From Metaruminococcus_A sp964607135 (lineage in GTDB: Bacteria; Bacillota; Clostridia; Oscillospirales; Ruminococcaceae): a DNA stretch of 28,301 nucleotides. Made by a program: the position numbers and the translations under genes. Location of the stretch: positions 1 through 28,301 of the forward strand of contig CAZSIV010000028.1 of NCBI GenBank assembly GCA_964607135.1, read 5' to 3'. Position 1 is the first letter of the stretch, and the number at the start of each line of letters is the position of its first letter. Under the pieces are notes generated by a model, which did no database searches, was not told where the DNA came from, and saw only the letters and a program-made list of their open reading frames with translations. Shown here in pieces: positions 15,801 through 22,100 of the stretch.

Positions 15801-17231
15801 TTAAAAGCGGAAATCGCGCTTGCCGCTGTCGATGGCGTTGATGTATTCCTTGGCGATCCCGCGCACCTTTTCGTTCGGGATTTTCTCCACCTCGGTCTGC
15901 ATCAGGGCGAGTCCCTTCCGGCGGGTGTCCTCAGAGGCGTAGTCGTCCAGGTATTCCCGCAGGGTCATCAAGGCGTTGGGCTGGCAGCAGTTGGCGATCT
16001 GTCCCGATTTGCACAGCTGCATGAACCGGTCGCCGGTTCGCCCCTCCCGGTAGCAGGCGGTGCAGAAGCTCGGGATGTAGCCGAGGTCCATCAGCCAGTT
16101 GACCACCTGGTCGAGGGTGCGGGTGTCGCTGATGTCGAACTGCGCGGAGCTTTCCTCTTCCGGCTCCGCCTCGACATAACCGCCGACGCTGGTGCGGGAG
16201 CCGCCGCTGATCTGGGAGATGCCGAGCTTGAGCACCTTTTCGCGGGTCGCCTTGGATTCCCGGGTGGAGATGATCATCCCGGTGTAGGGGACGGCGATCC
16301 GGATGACGGTCACGATCTTTTCAAACATCTCGTCCGGGACGGCGTTTTTAAAGTCCGCCTTGTCGATGTCGTCCGCGGGGCAGATGCGCGGCACGCTGAT
16401 GGTGTGGGGGCCGACGCCTTTTGCCACTTCCAGATGCTCGGCGTGCATCAGCAGTCCGACAAAGTCGTACCGGTACATCTCGAGCCCGAACAGAACGCCG
16501 ATCCCCACGTCGTCGATCCCCCCGTCCATGGCGCGGTCCATCGCCTCGGTGTGGTAGGCGTAGTTGTGCTTCGGGCCGGTGGGGTGGAGCAGCTCGTAAT
16601 TCTTTTTGTTGTAGGTCTCCTGGAAAAGGATGTAGGTGCCGATCCCGGCATCCTTGAGCTTCCGGTAATTCTCAACCGTGGTCGCCGCGATGTTGACGTT
16701 GACCCGGCGGATCGCCCCGTTTTTGTGCTTGATGCTGTAGATGGTCTCGATGCTTTCGAGGATGTACTCGATCGGGTTGTTGACCGGGTCTTCGCCCGAC
16801 TCGATAGCCAGCCGTTTGTGGCCCATATCCTGCAAAGCGATGACCTCGTTCCTGATTTCCTCCTGGGTCAGCTTTTTGCGGGGAATATGCTTGTTTTTGT
16901 AGTGGTAGGGGCAGTAGGTGCAGCCGTTGACGCAGTAATTGGAGAGGTAGAGGGGGGCGAACATGACGATCCGGTTGCCGTACAGCCGCTGCTTGATCGC
17001 CATGGCGACCTCTTTCATCGCCTTGTTTGCCTCCGGGATGTCGCATTCCAGCAGGACGGCGGCCTCCCGGTGGGTCAGCCCCTTGCAGTCCTTCGCCCGC
17101 TCGATGAGGGAGAAGATGAGCTCCCGGTTGGATTTATTCGCTTTGGCGTATTCGATGGTGTCCAGGATTTCTTGGTCGTTGATGAACTCCTCGGCAACAG
17201 AGGATTTCGGATCGTATTTCACAGTTGACAT
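15801..17231 (-). CDS. hydG: [FeFe]-hydrogenase maturase HydG (tyrosine lyase radical SAM)
   Basis: Radical SAM enzyme that cleaves tyrosine to p-cresol and dehydroglycine and supplies CO and CN- to the H-cluster as an iron-cysteine synthon. It has 476 residues. The SAM cluster motif is CVNGCTYC (Cys100, 104, 107) within YLSNYCVNGCTYCPYH. The C-terminal CTACYREGRTGDRFM...NCCQPNA block carries the Cx2Cx22C ligands of the second cluster that distinguishes HydG from the related ThiH. The start is 3 bp after hydE, with GGAG inside the hydE end, so the two are coupled. All residues needed for function appear intact. Confidence 0.97.
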   Translation of the reverse strand: MSTVKYDPKSSVAEEFINDQEILDTIEYAKANKSNRELIFSLIERAKDCKGLTHREAAVLLECDIPEANKAMKEVAMAIKQRLYGNRIVMFAPLYLSNYCVNGCTYCPYHYKNKHIPRKKLTQEEIRNEVIALQDMGHKRLAIESGEDPVNNPIEYILESIETIYSIKHKNGAIRRVNVNIAATTVENYRKLKDAGIGTYILFQETYNKKNYELLHPTGPKHNYAYHTEAMDRAMDGGIDDVGIGVLFGLEMYRYDFVGLLMHAEHLEVAKGVGPHTISVPRICPADDIDKADFKNAVPDEMFEKIVTVIRIAVPYTGMIISTRESKATREKVLKLGISQISGGSRTSVGGYVEAEPEEESSAQFDISDTRTLDQVVNWLMDLGYIPSFCTACYREGRTGDRFMQLCKSGQIANCCQPNALMTLREYLDDYASEDTRRKGLALMQTEVEKIPNEKVRGIAKEYINAIDSGKRDFRF

Positions 17232-17234
17232 GGG

Positions 17235-18266
17235 TTATGCATCTCCGTTTTCATAGATTGTTCTCCCCAGCGCGGAAAGCTGGGCGCGCAGGGCTTCATA
17301 CTGCTCCTTGAGCGGGATGTCTTTGCTGTCCCGCCCGGGGTAAATGTCGTAAAGGTTCCGGTATTTGTAAGGGGTCGCCTTCTGCATGATGACATTCGCC
17401 CCGCAGTTTAAGGCGTTTGTCAGCCCCCCTTTGACGTTGACCGCCGTGGTAGAGGGCAGGTTTGCGTGAGGGAGCAGGAGTCTGGCGGCGGCGACCACCC
17501 GGAGTGTCAGGTTCACATCGCCGTCCGGATTTCCCCGCAGAGCGGTTTCGCCGTGGCAGATGTAGGGGCCGATCCCCGCCATCGTCACCCCCATCTCTTT
17601 TAGAAGCAGCAGGTCGTTTGCCAGGGTGAGCGGCGTCTGGCCGGGGAGCCCGGTCATAAAACCGCCGCCCAGCTCGTATCCCAGCCGGGCGAGCTCCCGC
17701 TGACAGGCGAGCCGTTTTTGAAAACTGCTGTGGGGATGGTACCGGTTGTAGACCGTTTCGTCCGAGATTTCGTGCTTGATCAGGTAACGGTCTGCGCCGC
17801 ATTCTCGCCAGTAGGCGTAATCCGCAAAGGGGCGCTCCCCAAGGCTCAAAGTGACGGCGGCGTTTCCCATCCGCTTGATGGAGGAGACGAGCCGTCCCAC
17901 CGCTTCGCGGGAGTAGCTCAAATCCTCCCCGCTCTGGAGGATGACGGTCTGGTACCCCGCCTCGACCGCATCCTTTGCCGCCGCCAGGATTTCTTCCTCC
18001 GTCATCTGATACCGGACGACCTTCGAATTCTTGGCGTGGAGCCCGCAGTAGGCGCACTCGCATCGGCAGACGTTGGAAAACTCGATGATCGCCCGGACGT
18101 GAACCGCCTTTCCGCAGTGTTTCTCCCGCACCCGGTCGGCCGCTTCGAAAAGGGCGTCCCGCAGGACTTCCCCGTCGGGCGAAAGGAGGTGGGCAAGCTC
18201 TTCGGGGGCGGGAAGCTGCCCTTCTTCCATCCGGCGGATGGTGGAAAGCGCTGTCAACGGGGTCAT
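17235..18266 (-). CDS. hydE: [FeFe]-hydrogenase maturase HydE (radical SAM)
   Basis: Radical SAM TIM-barrel enzyme that acts on the HydG product to build the diiron/dithiomethylamine precursor loaded on HydF. It has 343 residues. The SAM cluster CX3CX2C is formed by Cys67, 71 and 74 in SNVCRCECAYCGLHA; the intervening Cys69 is unusual but does not alter the spacing. GYQTVILQSGED, LSLGERP and the ATPYKYRNLYDIYPGR tail fit the family. It overlaps the upstream TM1266-type gene by 4 nt (ATGA). Related BioB/PylB proteins are excluded by the operon context. Confidence 0.96.
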   Translation of the reverse strand: MTPLTALSTIRRMEEGQLPAPEELAHLLSPDGEVLRDALFEAADRVREKHCGKAVHVRAIIEFSNVCRCECAYCGLHAKNSKVVRYQMTEEEILAAAKDAVEAGYQTVILQSGEDLSYSREAVGRLVSSIKRMGNAAVTLSLGERPFADYAYWRECGADRYLIKHEISDETVYNRYHPHSSFQKRLACQRELARLGYELGGGFMTGLPGQTPLTLANDLLLLKEMGVTMAGIGPYICHGETALRGNPDGDVNLTLRVVAAARLLLPHANLPSTTAVNVKGGLTNALNCGANVIMQKATPYKYRNLYDIYPGRDSKDIPLKEQYEALRAQLSALGRTIYENGDA

Positions 18267-18508
18267 CCCTTTGCCAGTGCGGATTTGACGGTCACGCCGT
18301 CGATCCGCCCCAGCTTTCCGGTCAGCGCGCTCACCTCGTCGCTGGTCGCGTCGACGATCAGCGAAATGACCGCCACGCTCCGCTCCTTATAAGGGAGCCC
18401 CATCCTCCCGACGATGAGCTGGTTGTACTCGTGCAGAATCTCGTTTACCTGATCGGCGTATTCTTTGTCATCCAGAATGACGGCGACGACGCCAAGCCTT
18501 TTTTCCAT
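18263..18508 (-). CDS. Putative iron-only hydrogenase system regulator (TM1266 family)
   Basis: 81 residues with an ACT/NikR-C-like ferredoxin fold: beta-strand GVVAVILDD, helix ADQVNEILHEYNQLIVGRMGLPY, strand SVAVISLIVDATSDEVSALTGKLGRI, and end GVTVKSAL. The family is named for its constant link to hyd genes; its biochemical role is not established. There is no DNA-binding segment, so if it regulates it would need a partner or act on a maturase directly. The GRMGLPY block probably shapes a ligand pocket. The start has GGAGGAG 7-8 nt upstream. It is first in the operon TM1266-hydE-hydG-hydF. Confidence 0.88.
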   Translation of the reverse strand: MEKRLGVVAVILDDKEYADQVNEILHEYNQLIVGRMGLPYKERSVAVISLIVDATSDEVSALTGKLGRIDGVTVKSALAKG

Positions 18509-18540
18509 AAAATCTCCTCCTGAACTTTAAGATGCAAAGA

Positions 18541-18645
18541 TGCAGAAACCGCCCTGCGGATTCCCGCGGGACGGCTGGCAGTGCTTTTCGATGGTTGCCG
18601 TCCTCTTCCCGCCCGGAATCAATCCCGGCTGTCAGGTTTCATGCA
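18541..18645 (-). promoter_or_regulatory. Candidate structured leader RNA of the hyd maturation operon
   Basis: The roughly 190-nt untranslated leader contains a closed multibranch fold. A closing stem pairs TGCAGAAACC (18541-18550) with GGTTTCATGCA (18635-18645, one bulged base). Inside are three hairpins: GCGG/CCGC (18556-18567), GGACGGC/GCCGTCC (18569-18603, 21-nt loop) and CCGGAA/TCCCGG (18613-18628). This is riboswitch-like, but I do not recognise a known class; a faint resemblance to the TPP 3' domain lacks the obligatory CTGAGA motif. Confidence 0.5.
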
Positions 18646-18703
18646 GCTTTTAAAACCGGCGAAACAGAAACACTATTTCACCCGTATCCTTAATTTCGGC
18701 CTC

Positions 18704-18732
18704 ATTATAACACAGCCTTTTGAAGAAATCAA
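18704..18732 (-). promoter_or_regulatory. Sigma-A promoter of the hyd maturation operon
   Basis: Minus strand TTGATT (18727-18732), 17 bp, TATAAT (18704-18709). It gives a leader of about 190 nt before the TM1266-type gene. The region 18733-18943 upstream has scattered inverted repeats but no gene I can support. Confidence 0.8.
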
Positions 18733-18943
18733 GGGCTTTGGATAAAAACACACAAAAAAAGTAGAAATTATAATGCCGGTAAGCCGTCGGCTGCTGTGCG
18801 GCCTGTGGAGCGGGAAGATAAAAGAGGGGAGATCTTGCCGTTCAAATGCCCGGCAGAGGAAGGATTTGTGGAACTCGGAAGGAATCTAAGCTGAAAGTCT
18901 GATGATTTTGTCAGGCTTTGGGGTGTTTTCTGGGTTGCTTTTG

Positions 18944-18952
18944 TGGTATAAT
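18944..18952 (+). promoter_or_regulatory. Extended -10 promoter, upstream copy
   Basis: TGGTATAAT has the TGn extension that compensates for a poor -35. The 22-bp context (TGGTATAATATCCGCAAAG) recurs 110 bp downstream at 19054 with few changes. It could start the long corA leader. Confidence 0.5.
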
Positions 18953-19027
18953 ATCCGCAAAGTGACTATTATACATCTCATGGCCGGGACGATTTGTTCG
19001 CGCTGCTCACTCCCGTCCTGACGGCCA

Positions 19028-19062
19028 ATTATACCATTCACACGTTGTGTTCATGGTATAAT
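19028..19062 (+). promoter_or_regulatory. Extended -10 promoter in a perfect 10-bp inverted repeat
   Basis: ATTATACCAT (19028-19037) and ATGGTATAAT (19053-19062) are exact inverted copies around a 15-bp centre that itself holds ACAC/GTGT. Each arm contains an extended -10 (TGGTATAAT), so outward-facing promoters exist on both strands. The plus-strand copy would give a corA leader of roughly 365 nt. Confidence 0.5.
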
Positions 19063-19144
19063 ATTCGCAGAAAGTCTTACTATGTAAGCCTTTACGGCTT
19101 CGCCGACCCTTGCTTGGCACGGTCTGCGATATTGACGGCTTCGC

Positions 19145-19172
19145 AAAAATGCCCTTGCGAGCAAGCATTTTT
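19145..19172 (+). terminator. Terminator-like hairpin inside the corA leader
   Basis: AAAAATGC (19145-19152) pairs with GCATTTTT (19165-19172), with TTG/CAA in the inner stem and the T5 as the end of the 3' arm. It lies between the extended -10 promoters and corA. It could attenuate transcription or mark the end of an upstream unit; weak as a terminator because the T-run is inside the stem. Two further simple hairpins follow at 19205-19221 and 19281-19297. Confidence 0.4.
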
Positions 19173-19335
19173 GCTCCATGGGATAATAACCTCACAGACT
19201 GGGCGGAAATCGAAGATTTCCGAGTCCTGAGAGAACGCTGTTTTTCGCTGGCGCTCAAAATAACAACCCCGCGCCGTGAGCGCAGGCAAAGCCTGCGGAT
19301 ATCTCAAAAACGCAAAACATTTAGGAGGTGGCACT

Positions 19336-19419
19336 GTGAATCCTGACCCGTGCAGTCGATTATGCAAAGTAAATGAACCGGGTGGGAGCAGTGCGCGGAT
19401 AGCCTTCTCCCGCCCCTAG
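19336..19419 (+). CDS. Leader peptide ORF upstream of corA (27 codons)
   Basis: Not a recognised family. AGGAGG (19323-19328) sits exactly 7 nt before a GTG start, and the frame runs 27 codons to TAG, 14 nt before the corA ATG. The peptide begins M-N-P-D-P and is then rich in Cys, Arg, Gly and Ser. The enterobacterial MgtL leader, upstream of the Mg2+ transporter gene mgtA, begins M-E-P-D-P; its acidic/proline start destabilises the ribosome at low Mg2+. The match in motif, position and downstream function is striking, though I infer rather than know any homology of mechanism. Codons 15-18 and 23-27 form one hairpin, and codons 23-25 can alternatively pair with the corA ribosome binding site. 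Confidence 0.62.
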   Translation: MNPDPCSRLCKVNEPGGSSARIAFSRP

Positions 19420-19430
19420 AAAGGGAGAAG
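19380..19430 (+). promoter_or_regulatory. Mutually exclusive hairpins controlling the corA ribosome binding site
   Basis: Fold 1: GGGTGGGAG (19380-19388) pairs with CTCCCGCCC (19407-19415), 9 bp with one U-G. Fold 2: CTTCTCCC (19404-19411) pairs perfectly with GGGAGAAG (19423-19430), which contains the corA Shine-Dalgarno. The segment 19407-19411 is shared, so only one fold can form. Fold 1 exposes the ribosome binding site; fold 2 hides it. Both competing arms of fold 1 are within the leader ORF, so translation of the leader would decide the outcome (inference). Confidence 0.68.
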
Positions 19431-19433
19431 CAC

Positions 19434-20372
19434 ATGATCAATATCTTTAAGGCCGTTGACGACAAGATGATCCAGGTGGATACGCTGACCGAGGGCTGCT
19501 GGATTTCGGCGGTCAGCCCGACGGAAGAAGAAATTTCTTTTCTGATCCGCGAAGCGGGCGCCGATTCCGACTTTGTCCGCGCCGCGCTGGATGAGGAGGA
19601 ATCCTCCCGCATCGAAAGTGAGGACGGGCAGACCCTGGTGATTGTCGACACGCCGATGGCGCAGAAGGAAGGGGAAGAAAACACTATCCTCTATACGACA
19701 ATGCCGATCGGGATCATCCTGACGGAAAAAAACGTCATTACGGTCTGCGTTCAGGAAACGCCGGTCATCTCTGAGTTTGAAAATGGGATGGTCAAAAACA
19801 TCCGGCCGCATCTCAAAACGCGTTTTCTGCTGATGCTGCTGCTGCGGATTGCCACCAAATACCTCCAATACCTCAAGCAGATCGACAAGCTGTCCAACAT
19901 GGTGGAGCGCCAGCTCCACCGCTCGCTCAGGAACAAGGAACTAATCCAGCTTCTCGGGATGGAAAAGTCGCTTGTCTACTTTTCCACTTCGCTGAAATCA
20001 GATGAAATCACCCTCGAAAAAATTCTCCGCGGGCGGGTCATTAAGCTCTACGACGAGGATCAGGACCTGCTGGAGGATGTCTTGATCGAGGTAAAGCAGG
20101 CGATCGAGATGTCCAACATCTACTCGAGCATCCTTTCCGGTACGATGGATGCTTTCGCCTCGGTGATCTCCAACAACCTGAATATTGTTATGAAGGTTTT
20201 GACCTCAATTACGATTTTGATGGCGATCCCCACTATGGTGGCGAGCTTCTACGGGATGAACGTCGAGGGGATTCCGATGCCCGTCTTCTGGTTCCCGGTG
20301 GGGGTGTCGGTTCTTGCGACCGTCGTCGTCGCGGTGATCCTGATTAAAAAGAATATGTTCAGCTCCAAATGA
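19434..20372 (+). CDS. corA: CorA family divalent cation (Mg2+) transporter
   Basis: Forms a membrane channel, normally pentameric, for Mg2+ (some members carry Co2+ or Ni2+). It has 312 residues: an N-terminal cytosolic alpha/beta domain (about 1-140), the long stalk helix (about 150-245), and two C-terminal membrane segments (about 248-272 and 283-305). The signature YGMNVEG ends the first membrane segment and forms the pore mouth; the loop after it (GIPMPVF) is short. The positively charged tail KKNMF is typical. GGGAG sits 6 nt before the ATG. Expression is probably set by the leader ORF and alternative hairpins just upstream. A promoter is likely at 19054 or 18944. Confidence 0.94.
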   Translation: MINIFKAVDDKMIQVDTLTEGCWISAVSPTEEEISFLIREAGADSDFVRAALDEEESSRIESEDGQTLVIVDTPMAQKEGEENTILYTTMPIGIILTEKNVITVCVQETPVISEFENGMVKNIRPHLKTRFLLMLLLRIATKYLQYLKQIDKLSNMVERQLHRSLRNKELIQLLGMEKSLVYFSTSLKSDEITLEKILRGRVIKLYDEDQDLLEDVLIEVKQAIEMSNIYSSILSGTMDAFASVISNNLNIVMKVLTSITILMAIPTMVASFYGMNVEGIPMPVFWFPVGVSVLATVVVAVILIKKNMFSSK

Positions 20373-20424
20373 AGCCCCAAGTTGAGGAATTGTCTGCGCA
20401 GGATGCGGATGGAGGAGACGGCTT

Positions 20425-20910
20425 ATGAGCGCAGTGAGGGATATCGCCCAAAAGAGGGAGATTACGATCAGGCTGAAGCGGGAGATCAAGGAAGAAGCGC
20501 TGTGGGAGCGAGCGGAAAAGTTCTGCCTGCATCTCGCTAAAATGATCCATGCGCCGGTATCTCCTGCTGAATATAGAAGGATGGAAAAATATCTGGACGA
20601 TGAAGATTTGACAGATGCCGTATACCGTGCGGTCAAAGACTATTTTTATACGGACAATAATGCGGATGGGCGGTTCGACGTGATAGGGCATACTTACTGC
20701 GTCGCCCTGCTGTCGCAGTCAAAGCGGAACAGAGCTGAAATTTTGGATTATTTCGACCGGTTTGCCGATGTTCTCATCAAGGATAACGAACAGGGCTACG
20801 GAAAAGCGATGTATAGGAATATGAAACAGTTTAGTAAGAAATACCCTGATTTAAAGGAGCTGGAAAAGAAACTGGAGCATTTCAGGAATTACGGTTACTG
20901 GGCCAAATAG
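20425..20910 (+). CDS. Hypothetical protein, 161 residues
   Basis: I do not recognise a family. The protein is soluble, highly charged (about one third Lys/Arg/Glu/Asp) and predicted mainly helical, with no signal peptide, membrane segment or Cys motif. A tyrosine-rich middle (VYRAVKDYFYTDNNADGRFDVIGHTYCVALL) may be the core, and a basic helical C-terminus (KKYPDLKELEKKLEHFRNYGYW) follows. GGAGGAG lies about 8 nt before the ATG. It starts 52 bp after corA on the same strand with no terminator between, so it is probably co-transcribed. Codon use resembles its neighbours, which argues against a spurious ORF. Function unknown. Confidence 0.75.
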   Translation: MSAVRDIAQKREITIRLKREIKEEALWERAEKFCLHLAKMIHAPVSPAEYRRMEKYLDDEDLTDAVYRAVKDYFYTDNNADGRFDVIGHTYCVALLSQSKRNRAEILDYFDRFADVLIKDNEQGYGKAMYRNMKQFSKKYPDLKELEKKLEHFRNYGYWAK

Positions 20911-20994
20911 GGAAAGAAAAATTTTTCTGATTGACGTGGAAAAAGAGATTGATTTCTTTTTGAAAATGTTGTTAAATAGAGCTGTCGGTTATCT

Positions 20995-21000
20995 TATAAT
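20995..21000 (+). promoter_or_regulatory. -10 box of the lyxose isomerase gene
   Basis: A perfect TATAAT sits 24 bp before the start codon. The -35 region is weak (TTAAAT at 17 bp spacing), so an activator or low basal use is possible. AACGGAGG follows as the ribosome binding site. Confidence 0.55.
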
Positions 21001-21023
21001 TTCATAAAAAACGGAGGATTACA

Positions 21024-21710
21024 ATGAAGCGTTCAAAAATCAACCAAGTGATCGAAGACGGGATCAAATTCATCGAAGAAATGCATTTCAGCCTTCCGGA
21101 TTTTGCCTATTGGAAACCGGAGGAGTTCAAAGGAAAAAGGGCTGAATACGACGAGGTGTTCACCAACATGCTCGGCTGGGACGTTACCGACTTTGGATAC
21201 GACGATTTTGAAAAGGTCGGGCTGCTGATCTTCACCATCCGCAACGGCAGCATCAAACATCCGGAGCAGTATCCAAAGCCGTACTGTGAAAAGTACCTGA
21301 TCGTGGAGGAAGGGCAGAAGCTTGCGCCGCACTACCATTACCAGAAGATGGAGGATATCATCAACCGCGCCGGCGGAACGGCTGTGATCCGCCTCTGGGA
21401 AAAGGATGAAAACGACCGTTTTTCGGACAAGCCGATCACCGTCACCCTCGACGGCCGGAAGGCGACCTTTGCCGCCGGCAGCTCTGTGGAGCTCAAGTCG
21501 GGCCAGAGCATCACGCTGGTTCCGGGCCAGTATCACGAGATTTCTTGCAAGCCGGGCAGCGGGAAGCTCCTTTTGGGGGAGGTCTCCACCGTGAACGACG
21601 ACAATATCGACAACCATTTTCTCGATGCTTCCGATCGGATTCCGGAAATCGAGGAGGATGTCCCGCCGTCTTACCTGATCTTCAAAGACTACCCCGATTA
21701 TGTGGACTAA
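21024..21710 (+). CDS. D-lyxose isomerase
   Basis: Cupin-fold, metal-dependent sugar isomerase interconverting D-lyxose and D-xylulose (EC 5.3.1.15), also active on D-mannose/D-fructose in studied homologues. It has 228 residues, normal. The metal site is visible in the stretch APHYHYQKMEDIINRAGG (HxHxxKxE-type ligands) with a second His in VPGQYHEISC. The N-terminal YWKPEEFKG...DVTDFGYDDF and the end SYLIFKDYPDYVD are characteristic. It is a single-gene unit with its own -10 box and a strong terminator; no sugar transporter or kinase is nearby, so the physiological substrate is open. Confidence 0.92.
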   Translation: MKRSKINQVIEDGIKFIEEMHFSLPDFAYWKPEEFKGKRAEYDEVFTNMLGWDVTDFGYDDFEKVGLLIFTIRNGSIKHPEQYPKPYCEKYLIVEEGQKLAPHYHYQKMEDIINRAGGTAVIRLWEKDENDRFSDKPITVTLDGRKATFAAGSSVELKSGQSITLVPGQYHEISCKPGSGKLLLGEVSTVNDDNIDNHFLDASDRIPEIEEDVPPSYLIFKDYPDYVD

Positions 21711-21722
21711 ATCCTCTAAAGC

Positions 21723-21758
21723 AAAAGCCGCCTTTCCAAAACGGAAGGGCGGCTTTTT
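21723..21758 (+). terminator. Terminator of the lyxose isomerase gene
   Basis: AAAAGCCGCCTTTCC pairs with GGAAGGGCGGCTTTTT across a short A-rich loop, followed by five T. Located 13 bp past the stop codon. Confidence 0.92.
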
Positions 21759-21814
21759 ATGTGCGGTGTGAACAAGGAGTTGGATGAGGCAATTAGGATA
21801 CGATGCGTTTTTCG

Positions 21815-22100
21815 CGGAAACGCGGACTGCTTCCGCTCTCAATTCGGCGGCGAACCGCCGCGGGGCCTGTGCCCAGGCTGGGCAATACGCACACCAATGT
21901 GCTGCCGGTTTCCAGATTTCGGTCCTGCGAGCCACGTGATATAAAAACCAAACGTGTCTCGCGGGATATCAACACGGTTTTCAGCATCACCTGCGTATCG
22001 CGATTGGCCGGTCTGGCCACAGACCGCGTTTGCCTGTAGAGGCACTCCGCCGCGTCTGTTCGGCCGGGATCACCCGGTCACGGGCGCGGAGTCACTCCGC
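21815..22100 (-). repeat. Interspersed repeat, copy E (reverse orientation), touching the birA stop codon
   Basis: The core (21880-22009, 130 bp) runs GGGCAATACGCAC to GCGATTGGCC, inverted relative to copy C. Its central hairpin has a variant loop (CCTGCGAGCCACGTG to CGTGTCTCGCGGG). The left flank has GGCGGCGAACCGCC, also found in copy B2. The right flank ends in the hairpin GCGGAGTCACTCCGC (22086-22100), whose loop contains the birA stop codon (22092-22094). It separates the convergent lyxose isomerase and birA genes. Confidence 0.82.

Noticed and set aside
18541..18645. TPP riboswitch before the hyd operon
   Set aside because: A stretch resembling the 3' TPP domain (ACCTGA ... CGGGAAG) is present, but the obligatory CTGAGA motif and P2-P3 arm are absent and the gene content does not fit.
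18781..18915. Possible small RNA gene (6S, SRP or RNase P-like)
   Set aside because: Some purine-rich and hairpin-forming stretches (for example AGTCTGA/TCAGGCT at 18897-18918), but none of the conserved motifs of SRP RNA, RNase P RNA or tmRNA is present.
19300..19434. M-box Mg2+ riboswitch before corA
   Set aside because: The conserved M-box blocks (GTTAGGTGAGGCTCC, ACTGCC, GTGCTAAAGCTC) are not found; the ATTTAGGAGGTGG similarity is just the ribosome binding site of the leader ORF.
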